From Hippophae tibetana (taxonomy: Eukaryota; Streptophyta; Magnoliopsida; Rosales; Elaeagnaceae): a DNA stretch of 64,000 nt. The stretch covers positions 76,616,449 to 76,680,448 of the forward strand of contig CM072810.1 of assembly GCA_037013495.1 (NCBI GenBank), written 5' to 3'. Both the position numbers and the translations under genes were made by a program. How positions within the stretch are numbered: the first letter of the stretch is position 1; each line of letters begins with the position of its first letter. The notes below the pieces were generated by a model. The model was not told the origin of the DNA. It worked only from the letters and a program-made list of their open reading frames with translations, and did no database searches. Positions 1 through 11,908 of the stretch are shown here, one piece after another.

Positions 1-744
1 GATTGAATGCTCCAATTCGACATATCCAAAGGAGGGATCATCTTTTTTGGCATTACAAGGTTGGGGTATTATGGAATTGTTGATGTTGTTTTCCTCTGTG
101 TATTTCGTTTCGTATTTATTTTTGAAACCATAGTCTCTTCTTCTTGATATTTATTTCTATGTTCAATCAATCTTTGTTCTTCATAAATAAAAGAGTAGAA
201 AAAAGAAGATGGGTTATACTCTTCACAGTATTAAAAAAAGAAAATTTGAGAAATAAGAGTTCCAACTTTAAACGGCCATAACTTTTGACTCCTATACCGA
301 AATTACTATTATAATATATCAAGTTAGAGCTTGTAACGATTCTTATAATCTCAGCTATGTGGCAGAAGAACCTCATTTTTTGAACAAAAATTCTCCTTCT
401 ACATCACCTACCGAGGTCTTAATGTTTTTGTTCCATATAGACCCTTTTGTTTTGCTTTTAATTTTTTTCAATGCAACTATTACGAATATAGAAGTGCCGA
501 CAAAAAGTGTGTTTAAAAATATTGTAAATATTTTCAATATCTAATAATTATTCTCGTGACAATACAAATATACTCATTACGCTGCACAATTTATTTTTTG
601 GAACATAAAATTGAAAGATTAATTTTCGAAGCCATTTATGTATAGCGATTTTCTTTTTTAGTGAATTGTTATATTTAATGTATTATTTTTATGCTTTTTT
701 TCTTCACGGATGGATTATGCACATTACACAACTAAATAGCCACA
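1..744 (+). repeat. Partial satellite monomer at left edge
   Basis: The window opens inside a monomer, at the 'gattgaatgctcc' position that lies about 130 bp after the anchor in complete units. The sequence matches 1748-2491 almost base for base, so it belongs to the dimeric block that follows. The array continues to the left of the window. Confidence 0.93.
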
Positions 745-3700
745 TTAAGGTTGCATTTGGTTTAGGGTTTTGTTCCGTATAATAGAAAACAGTAGCCTTA
801 TGATGGAGGAAGATTTGATAACTTTAGTGAAATTACTTTTTAGAAATATTGTTGCTTTTATTCCTGTGGTTCTTGATTGAATGCTCCAGTTCGACATATC
901 AAAAGGAGTGATCATCTTTTTTGGCATTACAAGGTTGGGGTATTATGGAATTGTTGATGTTGTTTTCCTCTGTGTAATTCGTTTAGTATTTATTTTTCAA
1001 ACCATAGTCTCTTCTTCTTGATCTTTATTTCTATATTCAATCAATCTTTGTTCTTCATAAATAAAAGAGTAGGAAAAAGAAGATGGGTTATACTCTTCAC
1101 AGTATTAAAAAAAGAAAATTTGAGAAATAAGAGTTCCAACTTTAAACGGCCATAACTTTTGAGTCGTATATCGAAATTACCATTATAATATATCAAGCTA
1201 GAGCTTGTAACGATTCCTAGAATCTCAGCTATGTGGCAGAAGAAGCTCATGTTTTGAACAAAAATTCTCCTTTTACATCACCTACAGAGGTCTTAATGTT
1301 TTTGTTCCATATAGATCCTTTTGTTTTTCTTTGGATTTTTTTCAATGCAACTATTACGAATAGAGAGGTGCCGACGAAAAGTGTGTTTAAAAATATTCTA
1401 AATATTTTCAATATCTAATAATTATTCTCATGACAATACAAATATAATCATTACGCTTCACAATTTATTTTTTGGAACATAAAATTGAAAGATTAATTTT
1501 TGAAACCATTTATGTATAGCGATTATCTTTTTTAGTGAATTGTTAAATTTAATGTATTATTTTTATGCTTTTTTTCGTCACGGATGGATTATGCACATTA
1601 CACAACTAAATAGCCATATTAAGGTTGCATTAGGTTTAGGGTTTTGTTCCGTATAATAGAAAACAGTAGCCTTATGCTTGAGGAAGATTTGATAAATTTA
1701 GTGAAATTACTTTTAGAAATATTGTTGCTTTTATTCCTGTGGTTCTTGATTGAATGCTCCAATTCGACATATCCAAAGGAGGGATCATCTTTTTTGGCAT
1801 TACAAGGTTGGGGTATTATGGAATTGTTGATGTTGTTTTCCTCTGTGTATTTCGTTTCGTATTTATTTTTGAAACCATAGTCTCTTCTTCTTGATATTTA
1901 TTTCTATGTTCAATCAATCTTTGTTCTTCATAAATAAAAGAGTAGAAAAAAGAAGATGGGTTATACTCTTCACAGTATTAAAAAAAGAAAATTTGAGAAA
2001 TAAGAGTTCCAACTTTAAACGGCCATAACTTTTGACTCCTATACCGAAATTACTATTATAATATATCAAGTTAGAGCTTGTAACGATTCCTATAATCTCA
2101 GCTATGTGGCAGAAGAACCTCATTTTTTGAACAAAAATTCTCCTTCTACATCACCTACCGAGGTCTTAATGTTTTTGTTCCATATAGACCCTTTTGTTTT
2201 GCTTTTAATTTTTTTCAATGCAACTATTACGAATATAGAAGTGCCGACAAAAAGTGTGTTTAAAAATATTGTAAATATTTTCAATATCTAATAATTATTC
2301 TCGTGACAATACAAATATACTCATTACGCTGCACAATTTATTTTTTGGAACATAAAATTGAAAGATTAATTTTCGAAGCCATTTATGTATAGCGATTTTC
2401 TTTTTTAGTGAATTGTTATATTTAATGTATTATTTTTATGCTTTTTTTCTTCACGGATGGATTATGCACATTACACAACTAAATAGCCACATTAAGGTTG
2501 CATTTGGTTTAGGGTTTTGTTCCGTATAATAGAAAACAGTAGCCTTATGATGGAGGAAGATTTGATAACTTTAGTGAAATTACTTTTTAGAAATATTGTT
2601 GCTTTTATTCCTGTGGTTCTTGATTGAATGCTCCAGTTCGACATATCAAAAGGAGTGATCATCTTTTTTGGCATTACAAGGTTGGGGTATTATGGAATTG
2701 TTGATGTTGTTTTCCTCTGTGTAATTCGTTTAGTATTTATTTTTCAAACCATAGTCTCTTCTTCTTGATCTTTATTTCTATATTCAATCAATCTTTGTTC
2801 TTCATAAATAAAAGAGTAGGAAAAAGAAGATGGGTTATACTCTTCGCAGTATTAAAAAAAGAAAATTTGAGAAATAAGAGTTCCAACTTTAAACGGCCAT
2901 AACTTTTGACTCGTATATCGAAATTACCATTATAATATATCAAGCTAGAGCTTGTAACGATTCCTAGAATCTCAGCTATGTGGCAGAAGAAGCTCATGTT
3001 TTGAACAAAAATTCTCCTTTTACATCACCTACAGAGGTCTTAATGTTTTTGTTCCATATAGATCCTTTTGTTTTTCTTTGGATTTTTTTCAATGCAACTA
3101 TTACGAATAGAGAGGTGCCGACGAAAAGTGTGTTTAAAAATATTCTAAATATTTTCAATATCTAATAATTATTCTCATGACAATACAAATATAATCATTA
3201 CGCTTCACAATTTATTTTTTGGAACATAAAATTGAAAGATTAATTTTTGAAACCATTTATGTATAGCGATTATCTTTTTTAGTGAATTGTTAAATTTAAT
3301 GTATTATTTTTATGCTTTTTTTCGTCACGGATGGATTATGCACATTACACAACTAAATAGCCATATTAAGGTTGCATTAGGTTTAGGGTTTTGTTCCGTA
3401 TAATAGAAAACAGTAGCCTTATGCTTGAGGAAGATTTGATAAATTTAGTGAAATTACTTTTAGAAATATTGTTGCTTTTATTCCTGTGGTTCTTGATTGA
3501 ATGCTCCAATTCGACATATCCAAAGGAGGGATCATCTTTTTTGGCATTACAAGGTTGGGGTATTATGGAATTGTTGATGTTGTTTTCCTCTGTGTATTTC
3601 GTTTCGTATTTATTTTTGAAACCATAGTCTCTTCTTCTTGATATTTATTTCTATGTTCAATCAATCTTTGTTCTTCATAAATAAAAGAGTAGAAAAAAGA

Positions 3701-4162
3701 AGATAGGTTATACTCTTCACAGTATTAAAAAAAGAAAATTTGAGAAATAAGAGTTCCAACTTTAAACGGCCATAACTTTTGACTCCTATACCGAAATTAC
3801 TATTATAATATATCAAGTTAGAGCTTGTAACGATTCCTATAATCTCAGCTATGTGGCAGAAGAACCTCATTTTTTGAACAAAAGTTCTCCTTCTACATCA
3901 CCTACCGAGGTCTTAATGTTTTTGTTCCATATAGACCCTTTTGTTTTGCTTTTAATTTTTTTCAATGCAACTATTACGAATATAGAGGTGCCGACAAAAA
4001 GTGTGTTTAAAAATATTGTAAATATTTTCAATATCTAATAATTATTCTCGTGACAATACAAATATACTCATTACGCTGCACAATTTATTTTTTGGAACAT
4101 AAAATTGAAAGATTAATTTTCGAAGCCATTTATGTATAGCGATTTTCTTTTTTAGTGAATTG
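1..4162 (+). repeat. Dimeric higher-order repeat, 1747-bp unit
   Basis: Copies lie at 1-1747, 1748-3494 and, in part, 3495-4162. The two alternating monomers differ at many sites, for example 'ccgaggtc' against 'cagaggtc' and 'caagttag' against 'caagctag'. The dimer copies differ from each other at only a few sites that I noticed (near 343, 1164 and 2846). That pattern defines a higher-order repeat. The third copy stops matching near 4163, where 'gttatatttaatgtatt' gives way to 'gttaaattaaatgcatt', the marker of the next block. Confidence 0.9.
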
Positions 4163-5110
4163 TTAAATTAAATGCATTATTTTTATGCTTTTTTTCTTCA
4201 CGGATGGATTATGCACATAACACAACTAAATAGCCATATTAAGGTTACATTAGCTTTAGGGTATTGTTCCGTATAATAGAAAACAGTAGCCTTATGATGG
4301 AGGAAGATTTGATAACTTTAGTGAAATTACTCTTTAGAAATATTGTGGCTTTTATTCATATGGTTCTTGATTGAATGCTCCAATTCGACATATCAAAAGG
4401 AGTGGTCATCTTTTTTGGCATTACAAGGTTGGGGTATTATGGACTTGTTGATGTTGTTTTCCTCTGTGTATTTCGTTTCGTATTTATTTTTGAACCCATA
4501 GTCTCTTCTTCTTGATATTTATTTCTATGTTCAATCAATCTTTGTTCTTCATAAATAAAAGTGTAGGAAAAAGAAGATGGGTTATACTCTTCACAGTATT
4601 AAAAAAGAAAATTTGAGAAATAAGAGTTCCAACTTTAAACAGCCATAACTTTTGACTCGTATACCGAAATTACTATTATAATATATGAAGTTAGAGCTTG
4701 TAACGATTCCTATAAGCTCAGCTATGTGGCAGAAGAACCTCATTTTTTGAACAAAAGTTCTCCTTTTACATCACCTACCGAGGTCTTAATGTTTTTGTTC
4801 CATATAGACCCTTTTATTTTGCTTTGGATTTTTTTCAATGCAACTATTACGAATATTGAGGTGCCAAAGAAAAGTGTGTTTAAAATATTCTAAATATTTT
4901 CAATATCTAATAATTATTCTCATGACAAAACAAATATACTCATTACGCTTCACAATTTATTTTTTGGAACATAAAATTGAAAGATTAATTTTCGAAGCCA
5001 CTTATGTATAGCTATTTTCTTTTTTAGCGAATTGTTAAAATAAATGTATTATTTTTATGCTTTTTTTCTTCACGGATGGATTATGCACATAACACAACTA
5101 AATAGCCATA
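4163..5110 (+). repeat. Junction with hybrid D/E monomer opening the pentamer block
   Basis: From 4163 the sequence carries type D markers ('aaatgcatt', 'gctttagggtatt', 'ctctttagaaatattgtggc'). After about 4410 it carries type E body markers ('tgaacccatag' and an 'aaaagtgtgtttaaaatattc' shortened by two A). In the intact order D body and E start lie between these parts, so this monomer looks like the result of an exchange that removed one monomer length. It separates the 1747-bp dimer block from the 4368-bp pentamer block. Confidence 0.75.
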
Positions 5111-8100
5111 TTAAGGTTGCATTAGGTTTAGGGTTTTGTTCTGTATAATAGAAAACAGTAGCCTTATGATGGAGGAAGATTTGATAACATTAGTGAAATT
5201 ACTTTTTAGAAATATTGTTGCTTTTATTCCTGTGGTTCTTGATTGAATGCTCCAATTCGACATATCAAAATGTGTAATCATCTTTTTTCGCATTAGAAGG
5301 TTGGGGTATTATGGACTTGTTGATGTTGTTTTCCTCTGTGTATTTCATTTAGTATTTATTTTTGAAACCACAGTCTCTTCTTCTTGATCTTTATTTCTAT
5401 GTTCAATCAATCTTTGTTCTTCATAAGTAAAAGAGTACGAAAAAGAAAATGGGTTATACTCTTCACAGTATTAAAAAAAGAAAATTTGAGAAATAAGAGT
5501 TCCAACTTTAAACGGCCATAAGTTTTGACTAGTATACCGAAATTACTATTATAATATATCATGTTAGAGCTTGTAACGATTCCAATAATCTCAGCTATGT
5601 GGCAGAAGAACCTCATTTTTTGAACAAAAATTCTCCTTTTACATCACCTAACGAGGTCTTAATGTTTTTGTTCCATATAGACCCTTTTGTTTTTTTTTGG
5701 ATTTTTTTCAATGCAACTATTACGAATATAGAGGTGCCGACAAAAAGTGTGTGTAAAAATATTCTAAATATTTTCAATATCTATTAATTATTCTCATGAC
5801 AATACAAATATACACATTACGCTTCACAATTTATTTTTTGGAACATAAAATTGAAAGATTAATTTTCGAAGCCATTTATGTATTGCGATTTTCTTTTTTA
5901 GTTAATTGTTAAATTAAATGTATTATTTTTATATTTTTTTTCTTCAAGGATGGATTATGCACATAACACAACTAAATAGCCATATTAAGGTTGCATTAGG
6001 TTTAGGGTTTTGTTCCGTATAATAGAAAACAGTAGCCTTATGATGGAGGAAGATTTGATAACATTAGTGAAATTACTTTTTAGAAATATTGTTGCTTTTT
6101 TTCCAGTGGTTCTTGATTGAATGCTCCAATTCGACATATCAAAAGGAGTGATCATCTTTTGTGGCATTACAAGGTTGGGGTATTATGGACTTGTTGATGT
6201 TGTTTTCCTCTGTGTATTTCCTTTAGTATTTATTTTTGAAACCATAGTCTCTTCTTCTTGATCTTTATTTCTATGTTGAATCAATCTTTGTTCTTCATAA
6301 ATAAAAGAGTTCGAAAAAGAAGATGGGTTATACTCTTCACAGTATTAAAAAAAGAAAATTTGAGAAATAAGAGGTGCAACTTTAAACGGCCATAACTTTT
6401 GACTCTAATACCGAAATTACTATTATAATATATCAAGTTAGAACTTGTAACGATTCCTATAAGCTCAGCTATGTTTCAGAAGAACCTCATTTTTTGAACA
6501 AAAATTCTCCTTTTACATCACCTACCGAGGTCTTAATGTTTTTGTTCCATATAGAACCTTTTGTTTTGCTTTTAATTTTTTTCAATGCAACTATTACGAA
6601 TATAGAGGTGACGACAAAAAGTGTGTTTAAAAATATTCTAAATATTTTCAATATCTAATAATTATTCTCATGACAATACAAATATACTCATTACGCTTCA
6701 CAATTTATTTTTTGGAACATAAAATTGAAAGATTAATTTTCGAAGCCATTTATGTATAGCGATTTTCTTTTTTAGTGAATTGTTATATTTAATGTATTAT
6801 TTTTATGCTTTTTTTCTTCACGGATGGATTATGCACATAACACAACTAAATAACCATATTAAGGTTGCATTAGGTTTAGGGTTTTGTTCTGTATAATAGA
6901 AAACAGTAGCCTTATGATGGAGGAAGATTTGATAACATTAGTGAAATTACTTTTTAGAAATATTGTTGCTTTTATTCCTGTGGTTCTTGATTGAATGCTC
7001 CAATTCGACATATCAAAAGGTGTGATCATCTTTTGTCGCATTACAAGGTTGGGGTATTATGGACTTGTTGATGTTGTTTTCCTCTGTGTATTTCATTTAG
7101 TATTTATTTTTGAAACCATAGTCTGTTCTTCTTGATCTTTATTTCTATGTTCAATCAATCTTTGTTCTTCATAAGTAAAAGAGTACGAAAAAGAAGATGG
7201 GTTATACTCTTCACAGTATTAAAAAAAGAAAATTTGAGAAATAAGAGTTCCAACTTTAAACGGCCATAAGTTTTGACTCGTATACCGAAATTACTATTAT
7301 AATATATCATGTTTGAGCTCGTAACGATTCCTATAATCTCAGCTACGTGGCAGAACAACCTCATTTTTTGAACAAAAATTCTCCTCTTATATCACCTACC
7401 GAGGTCTTAATATTTTTGTTGCATATACACCCTTTTGTTTTGCTTTGGATTTTTTTCAATGCAACCATTACCAATATTGAGGTGCCGACGAAAAGTGTGT
7501 TTAAAAATATTCTAAATATTTTCAATATCTAATAATTATTCTCATGACAATACAAATATACTCATTACGCTTTACAATTTATTTTTTGGAACATAAAATT
7601 GAAAGATTAATTTTCGAAGCCATTTATGTATAGCGATTTTCTTTTTTAGTGAATTGTTAAATTAAATGCATTATTTTTATGCTTTTTTTCTTCACGGATG
7701 GATTATGCACATAACACAACTAAATAGCCATATTAAGGTTGCATTAGCTTTAGGGTATTGTTCCGTATAATAGAAAACAGTAGCCTTATGATGGAGGAAG
7801 ATTTGATAACTTTAGTGAAATTACTCTTTAGAAATATTGTGGCTTTTATTCATGTGGTTCTTGATTGAATGCTCCAATTCGACATATCAAAAGGAGTGGT
7901 CATCTTTTTTGGCATCACAAGGTTGAGGTATTATGGACTTGTTGATGTTGTTTTCCTCTGTGTATTTCGTTTCGTATTTATTTTTGAAACCAGAGTCTCT
8001 TCTTCTTGATCTTTATTTCTATGTTCAATCAATCTTTGCTCTTCATAAATAAAAGAGTAGGAAAAAGAAGATGGTTTATACTCTTCACAGTATTAAAAAA

Positions 8101-9478
8101 AGAAAATTTGAGAAATAAGAGTTCCAACTTTAAACGCCCATAACTTTTGACTCGTATACCGAAATTACTATTATAATATATCAAGTTAGAGCTTGTAACG
8201 ATTCCTATAATCTCAGCTACGTGGCAGAAGAACCTCATTTTTTGAACAAAAATTCTCCTTTTACATCACCTACCGAGGTCTTAAAGTTTTTGTTCCATAT
8301 AGACACATTGGTTTTGCTTTGGATTATTTTCAATGCAACAATTACGAATATTGAGGTGCCGACGAAAAGTGTGTTTAAAAATATTCTAAATATTTTCAAT
8401 ATCTAATAATTATTCTCATGAAAATATAAATATAGTCATTACGCTTCACAATTTATTTTTTGGAACATAAAATTGAAAGATTAATTTTCGAAGCCATTTA
8501 TGTATAGCGATTTTCTTTTTTAGTGAATTGGTAAATTTAATGTATTATTTTTATGCTTTTTTTCTTCACGGATGGATTATGCACATTACACAACTAAATA
8601 GCCATATTAAGGTTGCATTAGGTTTAGGGTTTTGTTCCGTATAATAGAAAAAAGTAGCCTTCTGATGGAGGAAGATTTGATAACTTTAGTGAAATTACTT
8701 TTTAGAAATATTGTTGCTTTTATTCCTGTGTTTCTTGATTGAATGCTCCAATTCGACATATCAAAAGGAGTGATCATCTTTTTTGGCATTACAAGGTTGG
8801 GGTATTATGGACTTGTTGATGTTGTTTTCCTCTGTGTATTTCGTTTCGTATTTATTTTTGAACCCATAGTCTCTTCTTCTTGATATTTATTTCTATGTTC
8901 AATCAATCTTTGTTCTTCATAAATAAAAGAGTAGGAAAAAGAAGATGGGTTATACTCTTCACAGTATTAAAAAAGAAAATTTGAGAAATAAGAGTTCCAA
9001 CTTTAAACAGCCATAACTTTTGACTCGTATACCGAAATTACTATTATAATATATGAAGTTAGAGCTTGTAACGATTCCTATAAGCTCAGCTATGTGGCAG
9101 AAGAACCTCATTTTTTGAACAAAAGTTCTCCTTTTACATCACCTACCGAGGTCTTAATGTTTTTGTTCCATATAGACCCTTTTATTTTGCTTTGGATTTT
9201 TTTCAATGCAACTATTACGAATATTGAGGTGCCAAAGAAAAGTGTGTTTAAAATATTCTAAATATTTTCAATATCTAATAATTATTCTCATGACAAAACA
9301 AATATACTCATTACGCTTCACAATTTATTTTTTGGAACATAAAATTGAAAGATTAATTTTCGAAGCCACTTATGTATAGCGATTTTCTTTTTTAGTGAAT
9401 TGTTAAAATAAATGTATTATTTTTATGCTTTTTTTCTTCACGGATGGATTATGCACATAACACAACTAAATAGCCATA
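5111..9478 (+). repeat. Pentameric higher-order repeat copy 1 (A-B-C-D-E), 4368 bp
   Basis: Five distinguishable monomers start at 5111 (A), 5985 (B), 6859 (C), 7733 (D) and 8607 (E). A has 'caaaatgtgtaatcatc'. B has 'tatttcctttag' and 'gttgaatcaatc'. C has 'gtctgttcttc' and 'ttgcatatacaccc'. D has 'gctttagggtatt'. E has 'gaaaaaagtagccttctg' and is 872 bp, while the other four are 874. The order and markers recur 4368 bp later. The reading frames inside differ freely between types, which argues against coding use. Confidence 0.9.
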
Positions 9479-11240
9479 TTAAGGTTGCATTAGGTTTAGG
9501 GTTTTGTTCTGTATAATAGAAAACAGTAGCCTTATGATGGAGGAAGATTTGATAACATTAGTGAAATTACTTTTTAGAAATATTGTTGCTTTTATTCCTG
9601 TGGTTCTTGATTGAATGCTCCAATTCGACATATCAAAATGTGTAATCATCTTTTTTCGCATTACAAGGTTGGGGTATTATGGACTTGTTGATGTTGTTTT
9701 CCTCTGTGTATTTCATTTAGTATTTATTTTTGAAACCACAGTCTCTTCTTCTTGATCTTTATTTCTATGTTCAATCAATCTTTGTTCTTCATAAGTAAAA
9801 GAGTACGAAAAAGAAAATGGGTTATACTCTTCACAGTATTAAAAAAAGAAAATTTGAGAAATAAGAGTTCCAACTTTAAACGGCTATAAGTTTTGACTCG
9901 TATACCGAAATTACTATTATAATATATCATGTTAGAGCTTGTAACGATTCCAATAATCTCAGCTATGTGGCAGAAGAACCTCATTTTTTGAACAAAAATT
10001 CTCCTTTTACATCACCTAACGAGGTCTTAATGTTTTTGTTCCGTATAGACCCTTTTGTTTTTTTTTGGATTTTTTTCAATGCAACTATTACGAATATAGA
10101 GGTGCCGACAAAAAGTGTGTTTAAAAATATTCTAAATATTTTCAATATCTATTAATTATTCTCATGACAATACAAATATACACATTACGCTTCACAATTT
10201 ATTTTTTGGAACATAAAATTGAAAAATTAATTTTCGAAGCCATTTATGTATTGCGATTTTCTTTTTTAGTTAATTGTTAAATTAAATGTATTATTTTTAT
10301 ATTTTTTTTCTTCAAGGATGGATTATGCACATAACACAACTAAATAGCCATATTAAGGTTGCATTAGGTTTAGGGTTTTGTTCCGTATAATAGAAAACAG
10401 TAGCCTTATGATGGAGGAAGATTTGATAACATTAGTGAAATTACTTTTTAGAAATATTGTTGCTTTTATTCCAGTGGTTCTTGATTGAATGCTCCAATTC
10501 GACATATCAAAAGGAGTGATCATCTTTTGTGGCATTACAAGGTTGGGGTATTATGGACTTGTTGATGTTGTTTTCCTCTGTGTATTTCCTTTAGTATTTA
10601 TTTTTGAAACCATAGTCTCTTCTTCTTGATCTTTATTTCTATGTTGAATCAATCTTTGTTCTTCATAAATAAAAGAGTTCGAAAAAGAAGATGGGTTATA
10701 CTCTTCACAGTATTAAAAAAAGAAAATTTGAGAAATAAGAGGTGCAACTTTAAACGGCCATAACTTTTGACTCTAATACCGAAATTACTATTATAATATA
10801 TCAAGTTAGAACTTGTAACGATTCCAATAATCTCAGCTATGTGGCAGAAGAACCTCATTTTTTGAACAAAAATTCTCCTTTTACATCACCTACCGAGGTC
10901 TTAATGTTTTTGTTCCATATAGAACCTTTTGTTTTGCTTTTAATTTTTTTCAATGCAACTATTACGAATATAGAGGTGACGACAAAAAGTGTGTTTAAAA
11001 ATATTCTAAATATTTTCAATATCTATTAATTATTCTCATGACAATACAAATATACTCATTACGCTTCACAATTTATTTTTTGGAACATAAAATTGAAAGA
11101 TTAATTTTCGAAGCCATTTATGTATAGCGATTTTATTTTTTAGTGAATTGTTATATTTAATGTATTATTTTTATGCTTTTTTTCTTCACGGATGGATTAT
11201 GCACATAACACAACTAAATAACCATATTAAGGTTGCATTA

Positions 11241-11253
11241 GGTTTAGGGTTTT
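11241..11253 (+). other. Telomere-like / telo-box string in the monomer
   Basis: GGTTTAGGGTTTT equals nearly two units of the plant-type telomere repeat TTTAGGG; the minus strand reads as a telo-box (AAACCCTAA). The full form is common in the left part. 'cgtttagggtttt' is the usual form in the right-hand class and keeps the telo-box core. Type D has 'gctttagggtatt', which breaks the repeat. Use as a protein-binding site is inference only. Confidence 0.6.
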
Positions 11254-11620
11254 GTTCTGTATAATAGAAAACAGTAGCCTTATGATGGAGGAAGATTTGA
11301 TAACATTAGTGAAATTACTTTTTAGAAATATTGTTGCTTTTATTCCTGTGGTTCTTGATTGAATGCTCCAATTCGACATATCAAAAGGTGTGATCATCTT
11401 TTGTCGCATTACAAGGTTGGGGTATTATGGACTTGTTGATGTTGTTTTCCTCTGTGTATTTCATTTAGTATTTATTTTTGAAACCATAGTCTGTTCTTCT
11501 TGATCTTTATTTCTATGTTCAATCAATCTTTGTTCTTCATAAGTAAAAGAGTACGAAAAAGAAGATGGGTTATACTCTTCACAGTATTAAAAAAAGAAAA
11601 TTTGAGAAATAAGAGTTCCA

Positions 11621-11677
11621 ACTTTAAACGGCCATAAGTTTTGACTCGTATACCGAAATTACTATTATAATATATCA
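11621..11677 (-). other. Conserved block resembling a motif of other plant satellites
   Basis: Read on the minus strand the block runs GATATATTATAATAG, then AATTTCGGTATACGAG, then CAAAAsTTATGGCCGTTTAAA (s = C here, G in most monomers). It is kept in nearly all monomers of both classes with few changes. From memory, soybean CentGm-type satellites have the same order: GATATATTA, then a CGGA..CCGTA segment, then AAAAGTTATGACCATTTGAA. The resemblance is recalled and not checked by a search. Confidence 0.5.
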
Positions 11678-11871
11678 TGTTTGAGCTCGTAACGATTCCT
11701 ATAATCTCAGCTACGTGGCAGAACAACCTCATTTTTTGAACAAAAATTCTCCTCTTATATCTCCTACCGAGGTCTCATTATTTTTGTTGCATATACACCC
11801 TTTTGTTTTGCTTTGGATTTTTTTCAATGCAACCATTATCAATATTGAGGTGCCGACGAAAAGTGTGTTTA

Positions 11872-11908
11872 AAAATATTCTAAATATTTTCAATATCTAA
11901 TAATTATT
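11872..11908. other. Dyad-symmetry cluster
   Basis: AAAATATT at 11872-11879 and its reverse complement AATATTTT at 11883-11890 flank a 3-base loop, and a perfect 10-bp palindrome AATAATTATT follows at 11899-11908. Both are usual in the 872-874 bp class. In the right-hand class the first right arm becomes AATATGTT or similar and the palindrome becomes AACAATTATT, so both symmetries are lost. Confidence 0.7.

Noticed and set aside
167-376. Minus-strand frame of 69 codons (MRFFCHIAEII...) recurring in the left class
   Set aside because: It overlaps the plus-strand frame, matches no protein family I know, and its ATG is lost across the right-hand class ('acctcat' to 'accttat').
359-544. Plus-strand frame of about 61 codons (MAEEPHFLNKNSP...) recurring in most monomers
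   Set aside because: In most copies it begins with GTG rather than ATG. Copies differ by amino-acid-changing substitutions along the whole length, and small deletions break it in several monomers (for example near 4885 and 41455). It looks open only because the repeats are similar.
745-927. Minus-strand frame of 60 codons (MPKKMITPFDMSNW...)
   Set aside because: Substitutions fall freely at all codon positions, including the second residue and charged positions. It is absent from many monomers and has no recognisable family. I treat it as chance within the satellite.
10490-10525. Possible CENP-B-box-like site around 'attcgacatatcaaaag'
   Set aside because: It matches the TTCG and the central A of the mammalian box but not the required CGGG half, and CENP-B boxes are not established in plants.
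10666-10680. AATAAA in 'cataaataaaagag' as a poly(A) signal
   Set aside because: A six-base AT-only string is expected by chance in such AT-rich DNA, and no transcript unit is visible to go with it.
11241-11253. True interstitial telomere tract
   Set aside because: Only about 1.8 TTTAGGG units occur per monomer and never as a longer run, so it is at most a telo-box, not a telomere remnant array.
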